NCBI RefSeq assembly: GCF_019857185.1
Contig: NZ_JAHWXP010000003.1
Span: 186,001-250,000 of the forward strand
DNA length: 64,000 nt
Source of the DNA: Alteriqipengyuania abyssalis
GTDB taxonomy: Bacteria; Pseudomonadota; Alphaproteobacteria; Sphingomonadales; Sphingomonadaceae
Direction of reading: 5' to 3'
Numbering within the stretch: the stretch's first letter is position 1; the number at the start of each line of letters is the position of its first letter. This document shows, piece after piece, positions 44,931 through 54,042 of this stretch. The translations under genes were made by a program, and so were the position numbers. The notes under the pieces are model-generated. The model did not search any database. It saw nothing but the letters and a program-made list of their open reading frames with translations, and had not been told where the DNA came from.

Positions 44931-46331
44931 ATGGCCGACAATCCCCCCTCCGCTTCCGAGAATTCCCTTCTGAGCCCACCGGCTCCGCCAGACCATCAGG
45001 GCATCCCGCGCGGGCGGATGGCGCTGCTGTTCACCGTCGTGCTGGTCTCGGCGGCGGGCAACACGGCGATGCAATCGGTCATGCCCTCGATCGGCACCGC
45101 GCTGGGAGTTGCCGACGTATGGATCAGTCTGGCCTATAGTTGGTCCGCACTGCTGTGGGTGATCTTCGCCCCCTATTGGGCGAGCCGATCCGACCGACGC
45201 GGCCGCAAGGCGATGATGGCACTGGGCTTGGCAGGCTTCGTCGCCTCGATGGGCCTGTGCGGCGCGGTGCTGTGGATCGGCCTCGCCGGATGGCTGACCC
45301 CGCTGCTGACCCTGCTGCTGTTCGCGCTGTGCCGTTCGCTCTACGGCCTGCTGGGTTCCGCCGCGCCGCCCGCGGTGCAGGCCTATGTCGCCAGCCGCAC
45401 CCCCCGCGCCGAGCGCACGCAGGCGCTGTCGCTCATTTCGTCGAGCTTTGGGCTGGGCACGGTAATCGGCCCCGCTCTTGCCCCTTTGCTTATCTTCCCG
45501 CTGGTTGGGCTGACCGGCCCATTCTTCTCCTTCGCAGTAATCGGGATCGTCGCGATGGTCGCGCTGCGGCTGCGCCTGCCCAACGACGAGCCGCGCTTTG
45601 CCGCGCGCGGGCTGGCCTTCGATGCGCCCTATGGCGGCAGTGGCGCAGGCCGCCATGCGACCGACAAGCCGTCGGACGAGGACGCGGATACGCCCGCCGG
45701 GCAGGACACGTCCCTGCCTGCCGAAGCACCCGCTCTGAAATGGGCCGACAAGCGCATTCGCCCGTGGCTGCTGGCGGGGCTGCTGGGCGGCCACGCGCAG
45801 GCGATGATGCTGGGTATCGCAGGCTTTCTGGTGCTCGACCGGCTGGGCCTGCGCGACGATCCGCTGGCCGGTGCCGGGCCGGTCAGCATCGTGCTGATGA
45901 TCGGCGCGGTGGCGACCCTGCTCGCGCAATGGGGGCTGATCCCCATTCTGCATCTGGGCCCGCGCGTCTCGACCCTGGCGGGCATGGCGCTGAGCGTGGT
46001 CGGCGCGGCGATCTTCGGCACGGCAGGCGACCTTCACGGCATCGCGCTGGGCTTTGCCGTCGCCGCGCTCGGCTTCGGCCTGTTCCGGCCCGGTTTCACC
46101 TCGGGCATGTCGCTTGCTGTGAGCAGGCCGGAGCAGGGTCAGGTTTCGGGCAAGGTCGCGAGCGTCAACGGCGCGAGCTACATCTACGCGCCCGCGCTGG
46201 GCGTGTGGCTATATGGCCATAGCGACTGGATCGGTTTCGCCGCGATCATCGGCTTTTGCGTGGCGGTGATGGTGATCGGCTGGACCCGGCTCGACAGTGA
46301 CGAGGCGCTGATGGCACGCGCGGACGACTAG
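44931..46331 (+). CDS. Major facilitator superfamily exporter
   Basis: This is a 466-aa transporter with twelve predicted helices and a central hydrophilic loop of about 50 residues (around 225-270). The loop 2-3 motif reads APYWASRSDRRGRKAMM, the classic GxLaDrxGrr form, and the motif-C-like helix 5 reads SFGLGTVIGPALAP, which is typical of drug-proton antiporters. The substrate is unknown. It is convergent with arsC. Confidence 0.9.
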   Translation: MADNPPSASENSLLSPPAPPDHQGIPRGRMALLFTVVLVSAAGNTAMQSVMPSIGTALGVADVWISLAYSWSALLWVIFAPYWASRSDRRGRKAMMALGLAGFVASMGLCGAVLWIGLAGWLTPLLTLLLFALCRSLYGLLGSAAPPAVQAYVASRTPRAERTQALSLISSSFGLGTVIGPALAPLLIFPLVGLTGPFFSFAVIGIVAMVALRLRLPNDEPRFAARGLAFDAPYGGSGAGRHATDKPSDEDADTPAGQDTSLPAEAPALKWADKRIRPWLLAGLLGGHAQAMMLGIAGFLVLDRLGLRDDPLAGAGPVSIVLMIGAVATLLAQWGLIPILHLGPRVSTLAGMALSVVGAAIFGTAGDLHGIALGFAVAALGFGLFRPGFTSGMSLAVSRPEQGQVSGKVASVNGASYIYAPALGVWLYGHSDWIGFAAIIGFCVAVMVIGWTRLDSDEALMARADD

Positions 46332-46371
46332 GCCGCTCCGCACGCGCCGGGGCTAGCCAAGCCCCTTCAGA

Positions 46372-46716
46372 TCAGAGGATTTCCAGCACCTGGTCCTGCG
46401 GGCGGCACAGGCGCGCGCCCTTCTCCGTCTCGACCAGCGGGCGCTCGATCAGGATCGGGTCGGCGACCATCGCATCCAGTATCGTGTCCGCATCGGCATC
46501 GGGCAGGCCGCGCTCTTCGGCATCCGTGCCCCGTGTGCGCAGACCCTCGGCAGGGGTGATCCCCGCATCGCGGTACAGCTGGGCGAGCTTGTCGCGGGTC
46601 GGCGGCTCCTTGAGATATTCGACCACGGTGAGGTCGACCGCCTTGAGGTTCTCAAGGATCGCAAGCGTCTTGCGCGAAGTGCCGCATTTCGGATTGTGCC
46701 AGATGGTCGCTTTCAT
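46372..46716 (-). CDS. arsC: Arsenate reductase, glutaredoxin-dependent (ArsC/Spx fold)
   Basis: ArsC reduces arsenate to arsenite using glutathione and glutaredoxin. It is 114 aa from ATG 46716. The catalytic cysteine C11 lies in HNPKCGTSRKTL, and the arsenate-binding arginine lies in LIERPLVE. An ATG at 46725 has its ribosome site too close. No arsR or arsenite exporter is adjacent. Together with the ArsM set at 54-60 kb it gives the window two steps of arsenic handling, though the YffB/Spx-like family also includes proteins without this activity. Confidence 0.9.
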   Translation of the reverse strand: MKATIWHNPKCGTSRKTLAILENLKAVDLTVVEYLKEPPTRDKLAQLYRDAGITPAEGLRTRGTDAEERGLPDADADTILDAMVADPILIERPLVETEKGARLCRPQDQVLEIL

Positions 46717-46867
46717 GATCCGCATCCCTTCGATGAAACTGATGCCGCTCGCCTAGCGCCGCGCCGATCCCCAGCCAAGACGAGACTCTCGACATACAGC
46801 GGTTGTAATTGCGAGCCCTTCTCATTAGGCAAAGCTATCGCGAATCAATTGCAACAAAGGGATCGTC

Positions 46868-49111
46868 ATGAGGGACCACACTTTCCGTATCGCGCTTTTG
46901 CTGGGGGCATCTGCCCTGCCCGGCGCGGTCCATGCGGAGGACGCCGCCACCGGCAAAGAAGAGGCCGCGCAGGCGGCCGGGGAAGGCGAACAGATCGTTG
47001 TCACCGCAACCCGCACGCCTCTCGCTATCGAAGATGTGCCCGCCACCGTCACCGTGATCGACGCCGAGGACATTGCCGATGACATGGTGACCGACATCAA
47101 GGACTTGGTCCGCTACGAACCAGGTGTCTCGGTGCGCCGCGCACCTGCCCGCTTCGGAGCCGCGCTGGGCACGCTGGGCCGCGCGCGGAATGAGGATTTC
47201 GTGATCCGCGGGATCGGCGGCAACCGGGTGCTGATCCAGGTCGACGGCATCCGCACGCCGCAGGGCTTCACCTTCGGCGCGCAGGAAGCCGGGCGTGGCG
47301 GCTACACCGATGTCAGCCTGGTCAAGTCGGTCGAGATCCTGCGCGGGCCCGCATCGGCGCTCTATGGCAGTGACGGGCTGGCTGGCGCGGTCAGCTTTAC
47401 CACCAGCGATCCGGTCGACCTGATCGGCACCGATGCCTTCGGCGGCTTCGCCAGCGCATCCTATTCGAGCGCGGACGAGGAATTCTCCGAAACCGTCGCG
47501 CTCGCCGGGCAGAGCGGCGCGTTCTCCGCGATGCTCGCCTATACCCGCCGCGATTTCCACGAGCTGGAGAACAAGGCCACGGTCGGCGGGATCGACGAAG
47601 CGCGCACGCTGCCCAACCCGCAGGATGGCGAGTCCGACGCGTTTCTGGGCAAGCTGGTGTGGGAACAGGGCGCTCATCGCCTGCGCCTCACGGGCGAGTA
47701 CCTCGACAGCGCGCTGTTCACCGATGTGCTGACCGGGCAAGGCCCGCAATTCCTGTTCGGCCCCTCCCCCAGCTGGATCGTCGACGACCTGACCGCCAAC
47801 GACACGACGAGCCGCAAGCGCGTCTCGCTCGACTGGACCTATAACGGCGGCGGCGCAGTCGATTACGCGCATGTCGCGGCCTATTATCAGGACGGGAAGG
47901 ACGTGCAGTTCGCAGACGAGGACCGCTCTCCCGTCGGCGCCACTCCGCGCCCCGATCGCGAACGGCTCAACACCTTCGAGAACGAGGTCTTCGGCGGCGT
48001 GGCCGAGGCGCGCAAAGTCTTCTCGACCGGCGCGACCGGCCATGTGCTGGCCTTCGGCGGTGATGTCAGCTTCACCCGCCAAGAGGGTCTGCGCGACGGG
48101 ACCGAGCCGCCCGCAGGCGAGATCTTCCCCTCGCGCGCCTTCCCCGCCACCGATTTCACGCTCGGCGGAATCTTCCTCGCCGACGAGATCGCGCTGTTCG
48201 ACAACCGGCTGACGATCTTCCCTGCGGTGCGGTTCGACTTCTACGACCTCTCGCCGACCGACGACCCGCTGCTGCCCAGCTTCACCGGATCGGCCCAGAG
48301 CGGAGACCGCCTGTCGCCCAAGCTGGGCGTCACGCTGAAGCTGGCCGAGAACACGCTGCTTTTCGCCAATTACGCGCAAGGCTTCCGCGCGCCCACGCCC
48401 TATCAGGTGAACAATTTCTTCGAGAACCTGGCCTACGGCTACACCTCGCTGCCCAACCCGGACCTCGGCCCGGAAACCAGCGAAAGCTGGGAGGGGGGCA
48501 TTCGCTTTTCGAGCGATGCGGTGTCGCTGCAGGTGGTTGGCTTCAAGGCCAATTACGACGACTTCATCAGCCAGCAGATCGTGGGCGGGTCGTTCACCCC
48601 CGCCGATCCGGCGCAATACCAGTACGTCAATTTCGACGCGGTCGAGATCAAGGGGGCGGAGGCCAAGGCATCCTATCGCGCGGATAACGGCCTGACGGCG
48701 AACTTCGCGATCGCCTATGCCGATGGCGACATCCTACCGCCGGGGGCTGCACCCCAGCCGCTCTCGACCATCGATCCGCTCAATCTGGTGGCGGGTATCG
48801 GATACCGCCATCCGCAAGGGCACTTCGGCATCAACCTGACCGCGATCCACCACGCGCGTAAGGAACTGGACGAGACGACCGGCACGTGCACCGGCGACTG
48901 TTATCGTCCCGGCGCGTTCACCGTGCTCGACGCGACCGCCTTCGTCGCGATTACCGATGCGCTCAAGCTGCGCGCCGGCATCTTCAACCTGACCGACGAG
49001 ACCTACGCCTACTGGCAGGACGTGCGCGGCCTTTCCGACACTTCGACGATCACCTCGGCCTTCACCCGGCCGGGCCGCAACGCCAGCGTTTCGATCAACT
49101 TTTCATTCTGA
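46868..49111 (+). CDS. TonB-dependent receptor, haem/haemoglobin type
   Basis: This is an outer-membrane importer of 747 aa. The signal peptide ends near VHAED, followed by a TonB-box-like IVVTATRTPLAIEDVPATV. The plug (to about 165) has FVIRGIGGNRVLIQVDGIRT and VEILRGPASALYGSDGLAG. The barrel ends in phenylalanine (ASVSINFSF). The barrel includes FANYAQGFRAPTPYQVNNFF, which matches the FRAP box of HmuR/HutA-type haem receptors. It is probably iron regulated, although I could not identify a Fur box. It is followed 11 bases later by a DUF6607 gene, its usual partner. Confidence 0.93.
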   Translation: MRDHTFRIALLLGASALPGAVHAEDAATGKEEAAQAAGEGEQIVVTATRTPLAIEDVPATVTVIDAEDIADDMVTDIKDLVRYEPGVSVRRAPARFGAALGTLGRARNEDFVIRGIGGNRVLIQVDGIRTPQGFTFGAQEAGRGGYTDVSLVKSVEILRGPASALYGSDGLAGAVSFTTSDPVDLIGTDAFGGFASASYSSADEEFSETVALAGQSGAFSAMLAYTRRDFHELENKATVGGIDEARTLPNPQDGESDAFLGKLVWEQGAHRLRLTGEYLDSALFTDVLTGQGPQFLFGPSPSWIVDDLTANDTTSRKRVSLDWTYNGGGAVDYAHVAAYYQDGKDVQFADEDRSPVGATPRPDRERLNTFENEVFGGVAEARKVFSTGATGHVLAFGGDVSFTRQEGLRDGTEPPAGEIFPSRAFPATDFTLGGIFLADEIALFDNRLTIFPAVRFDFYDLSPTDDPLLPSFTGSAQSGDRLSPKLGVTLKLAENTLLFANYAQGFRAPTPYQVNNFFENLAYGYTSLPNPDLGPETSESWEGGIRFSSDAVSLQVVGFKANYDDFISQQIVGGSFTPADPAQYQYVNFDAVEIKGAEAKASYRADNGLTANFAIAYADGDILPPGAAPQPLSTIDPLNLVAGIGYRHPQGHFGINLTAIHHARKELDETTGTCTGDCYRPGAFTVLDATAFVAITDALKLRAGIFNLTDETYAYWQDVRGLSDTSTITSAFTRPGRNASVSINFSF

Positions 49112-49122
49112 GGGAGGACCAC

Positions 49123-50154
49123 ATGAAACTGACGACACTGATCGGCGCAGCCCTGCTCGCCACCACTGCCATCGCCAGCCCCGCGCTCGCCGACGGCCCC
49201 ATCGCGGATCGCGGCGAAGCGGTCGAGCGCGCGCATTTCCAGAGGGACCGCGAGACAATCCTGTCGATGGCGGGCGACTACAAGGTGCGCTTCGACATGC
49301 AGGAATCGACCCCCTGGATGGAAGGCTACGAACCGCTCGATCGCAAGATTTCGGGCGGGTATGAGTCGGTCCGCGTGATCGAGGATACCGGCACCAAAAT
49401 CGTCCTCCAGCACCTGCTGGTGGTCGGCGACGAGGGCGAGGAATTCGTCATCAAGCACTGGCGGCAGGACTGGGAGTACGAGCCCGAGAAGATCCTCGCC
49501 TATACCGGGCCCAATACCTGGGAATGGAAGACCATGCCCGAGCGGATGCGCAATGGCCGCTGGTCGCAGACTGTCTATCAGGTCGACGACAGCCCGCGCT
49601 ATGCCGGGTGGGGCGAATGGCAGGACAGCCAGGGCATCCGCCGCTGGCGATCCAACTGGACCACCCGCCCGCTCGCCCGCCGCGACGCGGTACGCCATCC
49701 GATCTACGACCGCTACGAAGGGATCAACCGTCACCAGTTGACCCCGACCGGCTGGATCCACTGGCAGGACAACACCAAGATGATGCCCGATGCTTCGGCA
49801 GAAGATGGGCTGAAGCCGGTGGTGCAGGAATACGTCCTCAACACCTACGACCGGTTCGATGGCTACAATACCGGCGCGGCGGACGCCTACTGGGCGGCCA
49901 CGAAAGACTACTGGGCGGCCGTGCGCGACATGTGGGCCGAGGTAGCCGAGGCGAATGGCGGCATCACGATCGAGGAAGAGGCCGAGACCGGCACGGTCAT
50001 CAGCGGTCGGCTTTTGACCATCGGGAACGAGCTGCAGGAAGGCACAATCGCGCAGGATGCGGCAATTGCCGAGGCACGCGCGCTGATCGGGGAGGCGACG
50101 GCACCAGGCGCCGCCTCGACCCGGCGCACGGCGGCTGCCGGGGCGGACTACTAG
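49123..50154 (+). CDS. DUF6607 family periplasmic protein
   Basis: This is a 343-aa secreted protein. ATG 49123 has GGGAGGA 4 bases upstream, and a signal peptide ends near SPALADG. The mature protein is tryptophan rich (HWRQDWEYEPEKI, WGEWQDSQGIRRWRSNW, AYWAATKDYWAAVRDMW) and helical near the C-terminus. It is in an operon with the haem-type receptor, a conserved pairing that suggests a role in haem or iron uptake. The family has no established biochemical function. Confidence 0.85.
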   Translation: MKLTTLIGAALLATTAIASPALADGPIADRGEAVERAHFQRDRETILSMAGDYKVRFDMQESTPWMEGYEPLDRKISGGYESVRVIEDTGTKIVLQHLLVVGDEGEEFVIKHWRQDWEYEPEKILAYTGPNTWEWKTMPERMRNGRWSQTVYQVDDSPRYAGWGEWQDSQGIRRWRSNWTTRPLARRDAVRHPIYDRYEGINRHQLTPTGWIHWQDNTKMMPDASAEDGLKPVVQEYVLNTYDRFDGYNTGAADAYWAATKDYWAAVRDMWAEVAEANGGITIEEEAETGTVISGRLLTIGNELQEGTIAQDAAIAEARALIGEATAPGAASTRRTAAAGADY

Positions 50155-50157
50155 CCC

Positions 50158-50703
50158 CTAGTCGCGGGGCGGCGCGGTGGTGGTCCTCAATGCAGGCACA
50201 TCGCGCGCCGCCTCTTCCGGCGCGATGGCCGGGGGCGGCGCGGCGTCGATAACCTCGGCGCGCGCGGCCACCCGCCCTGCCCGCTCGATCGCGCGGACCA
50301 GCCGCGGATAGACCCCGCAGCGGCACAGATTGGGGATCGCCGCGTCGATCTGCTCGCGCGAGGGCGAGGGATTGTCTTCCAGCAGCGCCGCCGCGGCGAT
50401 CGCGATCCCCGGCGTGCAGAAGCCGCACTGGATCGCCTGCTCCGCGACCAGCGCCTGCTGCACCGGGTGCGAGCGATCGCGCGAAAGCCCCTCTATCGTC
50501 GTGATCACCCGCCCTTCGGCCTCGGCAATGGAAACGAGGCAGGATCGCAGCGGCACGCCGTCGATCAGCACCATGCACGCACCGCAATCGCCCGTCCCGC
50601 AGCCGAACTTCGTACCGGTCAGGTTGCTCGCCTCGCGCAGTGCGAACAGCAACGGGGTTTCGGGGTCGAGCAGATATTGCACCGGCCGATTATTGACCGT
50701 CAT
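50158..50703 (-). CDS. [2Fe-2S]-binding small subunit of a molybdenum hydroxylase (orphan)
   Basis: This is an electron-transfer subunit of the xanthine-dehydrogenase/isoquinoline-oxidoreductase type, 181 aa from ATG 50703 (a GTG at 50712 is also possible). Two clusters are encoded: plant-ferredoxin-like FGCGTGDCGACMVL (with SCL later), and the C-terminal CGFCTPG...LCRCG pair. The last about 35 residues are a Pro/Ala tail beyond the family length. No molybdopterin-binding large subunit lies in the window, so its partner must be elsewhere or the gene is a remnant. Confidence 0.9.
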   Translation of the reverse strand: MTVNNRPVQYLLDPETPLLFALREASNLTGTKFGCGTGDCGACMVLIDGVPLRSCLVSIAEAEGRVITTIEGLSRDRSHPVQQALVAEQAIQCGFCTPGIAIAAAALLEDNPSPSREQIDAAIPNLCRCGVYPRLVRAIERAGRVAARAEVIDAAPPPAIAPEEAARDVPALRTTTAPPRD

Positions 50704-50724
50704 CTTCGTCACGGCGTCACCAAG

Positions 50725-50955
50725 CTAATCCGCATAAAACTCGACCAGATGGCACCGCTCGCAGCGGAACGCGCGCAGCGGCTTGAGCGCCTTCTTGTCC
50801 ACTTTCACGCTGCCGGTCCAGCCGGTCTGCGGCGTGCCTTCCTGCCAGCGGGCGGGCTGCACCTCGCCATAGCCCATGTCGACGACGAAGCCTTCGGCGC
50901 TGCGCCCGCCACACTTGCCGCAATGGCGCGCTTCGGCGGGTGCAGGATCGCTCAC
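50725..50955 (-). CDS. Small zinc-ribbon protein
   Basis: The product is 76 aa from GTG 50955, which overlaps the aldolase stop by four bases (GTGA). Two CxxC pairs, CGKCG near the N-terminus and CERCH near the C-terminus, should form one zinc ribbon. Between them are short strands with GYGEVQPARW and PQTGWTGSVKV. No named family was recognised. Coupling to the aldolase suggests a shared role. Confidence 0.72.
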   Translation of the reverse strand: MSDPAPAEARHCGKCGGRSAEGFVVDMGYGEVQPARWQEGTPQTGWTGSVKVDKKALKPLRAFRCERCHLVEFYAD

Positions 50956-51716
50956 TGCTGCCAGCTGTCGTCGATGCGCGTGGCCTTGCGCTTCCACGCC
51001 TCGAAATCGAACACGCCCGCGCCGCCTTGGCCCTGCATAACGGCAAGGTCGCGCTGGTGTACGTCGACCACGTCCTGCTGCACCACTACCGCCTCTCCCT
51101 GGCTGAGCGTGGCAACCTGGATCTCGCACGCGCGTTGCAGCGACCACATCATCACGAACATCTGCTGGATCGTCTTGCCCATCACCACCGGGCCGTGGTT
51201 GCGCAGCATCAGGATCGACTTGTCGCCCAGATTCTCAAGCAGGCGGTCGCCCTCTTCGGCGCGCACCGTGACGCCCTCGAAGTCGTGATAGCCGATCTGG
51301 TTCTGGAAATTGCAGGCGTAGAAATTGGTCGGCAGCAACCCGTCCTTGTGGCTGCACACCGCCATCGTCGCGGTCGTGTGCACATGGCAGATCGCATTCG
51401 CCCGCTCGCCCAGATGCTTGTGGAAATGCGCGTGCTGGGTGAAGCCCGCCTTGTTCACCATGTAGGGCGAACCGCCGATATTATTGCCCTCGACGTCGAT
51501 CTTCACGAGGTTGGAGGCGGTCACTTCCTCGTACAGCAGGCCGAAGGGGTTGATCAGGAACGCGCCCTCCTCGCCCGGCACCGCGAGCGAGATGTGGTTG
51601 TAGATCGATTCCGACCAGCCGAGCAGATCGAAGATGCGATAGCAGGCGGCGAGATCGAGCCGCGCCTGCCATTCTTCCTTAGAACATTCGTAATCGAGCT
51701 TCGCCTGCGTCGCCAT
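50952..51716 (-). CDS. Class II aldolase/adducin family protein
   Basis: This is a 254-aa cytoplasmic metalloprotein. Zinc ligands are visible in ICHVHTTATMAVC (HxH) and in LMLRNHGPVV. The N-terminal NHISLAVPGE and FLINPFGLLYEEV match the adducin-like group, which includes aldolases, epimerases and decarboxylases. This subgroup is usually annotated by fold only. It heads a minus-strand set with the zinc-ribbon and [2Fe-2S] genes. Confidence 0.88.
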   Translation of the reverse strand: MATQAKLDYECSKEEWQARLDLAACYRIFDLLGWSESIYNHISLAVPGEEGAFLINPFGLLYEEVTASNLVKIDVEGNNIGGSPYMVNKAGFTQHAHFHKHLGERANAICHVHTTATMAVCSHKDGLLPTNFYACNFQNQIGYHDFEGVTVRAEEGDRLLENLGDKSILMLRNHGPVVMGKTIQQMFVMMWSLQRACEIQVATLSQGEAVVVQQDVVDVHQRDLAVMQGQGGAGVFDFEAWKRKATRIDDSWQQ

Positions 51717-51831
51717 CGGGCCTCTCCTTCATGCCTGTTTGCCGGGCATGATAGGGCAACGCGTGGCACGCGCACAAGCGCGCGGATTTGGCGCTTTAGC
51801 TTGCGCGACGTTCGGTCTACCGACCCGCGCA

Positions 51832-53196
51832 ATGAGCAAACAAGCAAAGCTGACGCGCGGGAGCATTCCGGGCCATCTCGTGACGCAGACCCTGCCGATG
51901 ATCATCGGTGTCGCCGCGATCATGTCGATCAGCCTGATCGACGCCTATTTCATCGGTCAGCTGGGCGCAGACCCGCTCGCCGCGATCAGCTTCATCTTCC
52001 CGATCTCGGTCGCGCTGACCAGCCTGGGCGTGGGGGTGATGGTCGGGATCAACTCGGTCGTCGCGCGCTCTCTGGGCGCGGGCGATCACGATCAGGCGGC
52101 GCGCCGGGCGAACCTGGGCGTGGTGTTCGCGACCGTGGTCGGCGTGGTGCTGGGGGTCGCGCTGTGGCTGCTGCAGGACCCGCTGTTCCGCCTGATGAAT
52201 GCGCCGGACAACCTGCTGCCGCTGATCCGCGACTATATGGACCCGTTCGCGCTCGCCTTCCCCTTCCTGCTGGTGCTGATGGGCTTCAACGGCGTGCTGC
52301 GCGGCCAGGGCGAGGCGAAGATGAGCAGCTTCATCAACATCGCCTACGCAGCGGTGAACTGGGTGCTCGACCCGATCCTGATTACCGGCGCTTTCGGGTT
52401 CCAAGGCTTCGGGATCGCGGGCGCGGCCTATGCCACGCTGATCGGCTGGGCCGTCGCGGTGGTGCTGGCGGTCGTGTGCGTTGGGCGCACGCACCTGCCG
52501 TTCAACCCGGCGCTGATCCGCGATTGCGAGAATCCGCGCGAACCGATCGTGGCGATCATGAAGGTGGCGGGCCCCGCCTCCTTCTCCAACGCGATCAACC
52601 CCATCGGCCTGTCGGTGCTGACCGCGCTGATTGCGCTGGAAGGGCAGAGCGCTGTGGCAGCCTTCGGCGCGGCGGGCCGGTTGCAGAGCTTTGCGGTGGT
52701 GCCCCTGCTCGCGCTTTCAGGCTCGATCGGCGCGATCGTCGGCCAGAACTGGGGCGCAAACCAGCCGGAACGATCGCGCGCGGCGGCGCGCGGTGCCGGG
52801 CTGTTCTGCATCGTCTACGGGCTGGTCATCGCGGTCGCACTGGTCGCGGCGGCGAAGTGGTTCGCGGGGTTCTTCACCGACGACCCGGCGATCGTGCGGC
52901 AATTCTCCCGCTATCTGGAGATCGCCGCGTGGGGCTATGCCGGGTTCGGCCTGCTGATCGTGGGCAACGGCATCCTCAACGCGGTCGACAAGGCGGGGCT
53001 GGCGCTGGCGCAAAGCTGCGCGCGCGTGTTCCTGGTGATGCTGCCGTTCGGCTGGTTGCTGCGGCCGGTCTGGGATTCGGACGCGATCTACGCCGCGGAA
53101 CTGGCCGCCAACCTCGTCGGCGGGCTGGTCGCGGTGCTGCTGGTGCGCAAGGTGCTCAGCGGCACGCCGCCAGCCGCGCAGCGCAAGGGCGGCTAG
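51832..53196 (+). CDS. MATE-family efflux transporter
   Basis: This is a Na+ or H+ driven multidrug/toxin exporter, 454 aa from ATG 51832. It has twelve helices in two repeats. MATE markers are TLPMIIGVAAIMSISLIDAYFIGQLG at the first repeat (two helices), MGFNGVLRGQGEAKMSSF and the second repeat AISRAAARGAG-like region at QNWGANQPERSRAAA. Longer in-frame starts add no family resemblance. Its stop shares the bases CTAG with the convergent desaturase-like gene. Confidence 0.92.
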   Translation: MSKQAKLTRGSIPGHLVTQTLPMIIGVAAIMSISLIDAYFIGQLGADPLAAISFIFPISVALTSLGVGVMVGINSVVARSLGAGDHDQAARRANLGVVFATVVGVVLGVALWLLQDPLFRLMNAPDNLLPLIRDYMDPFALAFPFLLVLMGFNGVLRGQGEAKMSSFINIAYAAVNWVLDPILITGAFGFQGFGIAGAAYATLIGWAVAVVLAVVCVGRTHLPFNPALIRDCENPREPIVAIMKVAGPASFSNAINPIGLSVLTALIALEGQSAVAAFGAAGRLQSFAVVPLLALSGSIGAIVGQNWGANQPERSRAAARGAGLFCIVYGLVIAVALVAAAKWFAGFFTDDPAIVRQFSRYLEIAAWGYAGFGLLIVGNGILNAVDKAGLALAQSCARVFLVMLPFGWLLRPVWDSDAIYAAELAANLVGGLVAVLLVRKVLSGTPPAAQRKGG

Positions 53197-54005
53197 CGCA
53201 GGCTGACTGCGCCCGGCGGGAGCGGCGCGGGCGTCGCGCGAAACGGCGCGGTGAGACTGTTGCCCAGCGACAGGTCCGCCAGCGAGGCCGCGTCCGCGAC
53301 CCCGATCTCGATCCGCGCCTGCGGTTTGCTGCGCAAGGTGCGGTGCAGCCGGTCCCACAGGCTCAGCCCGCTGGTCCAATTGCTGTTCATCTCGTCCCAA
53401 ACCTTGGAGTGATGCACCCCGTGCATCTTCGGCGTGGTTAGGATCAGCGACAGGTTCTCGTCCCACCGCCCCGGAAGCGCGAGGTTGGAATGGTGGAACA
53501 GCACCGATGCGTCGAAGAACCGCCGGTGTGCCATCAGTATGCGCACGTCTGCCCCGCTGAGCACCACTTGTGCGACCCTGAACGGCAGGGAGACCAGCAT
53601 ATCGACCGCATGGAACCGCAGCGCGGTGGTCATGTCCATGTCCGGGTCGATGTGATGGACCCGGTGAAACCGCCACAGGAACGGCACCTTGTGGGTCGCG
53701 ATATGCCACCAGTAAAAAGCGTAATCCATCGCCGCGACCCCCAGCACGATCTGCAACGGGCGCGGCAGCGGCAGCACTTGCACGAGGCCCCGCCGGGCTC
53801 GGACATTGCCCTTGGCCAGCCGGGTGAGCAGCGGCATCTCGATCGCGGTGACCACCAGCATCGTACCCGCCCCCAGCGCGAGGTTGCGCGCCTGCCGGGC
53901 TGCGGTGGAGTGGGTCTGGCGGCGCAGCGGCCGCGCCCGCTCGGCCAGCCACAATCCGCCGACCAGCGCGACGCCGAGTACCGTCAGGGGTGAAATGCGG
54001 GCCAT
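53193..54005 (-). CDS. Sterol desaturase/fatty acid hydroxylase family membrane protein
   Basis: This is a di-iron membrane oxygenase of 270 aa from ATG 54005. The eight-histidine pattern is present: WWHIATH, FHRVHH, FHHSN and HGVHHSK. Three to four membrane helices precede and surround the boxes. In proteobacteria such enzymes hydroxylate carotenoids, fatty acids or hopanoids; the substrate is unknown. It lies back to back with the glycosyltransferase at 54043 (37-base gap), so it may or may not belong to the arsenic gene set. Confidence 0.88.
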   Translation of the reverse strand: MARISPLTVLGVALVGGLWLAERARPLRRQTHSTAARQARNLALGAGTMLVVTAIEMPLLTRLAKGNVRARRGLVQVLPLPRPLQIVLGVAAMDYAFYWWHIATHKVPFLWRFHRVHHIDPDMDMTTALRFHAVDMLVSLPFRVAQVVLSGADVRILMAHRRFFDASVLFHHSNLALPGRWDENLSLILTTPKMHGVHHSKVWDEMNSNWTSGLSLWDRLHRTLRSKPQARIEIGVADAASLADLSLGNSLTAPFRATPAPLPPGAVSLR

Positions 54006-54042
54006 GTCTGTTGGCTTATGGGAAAAGTCGCGCGCTGTCGCT

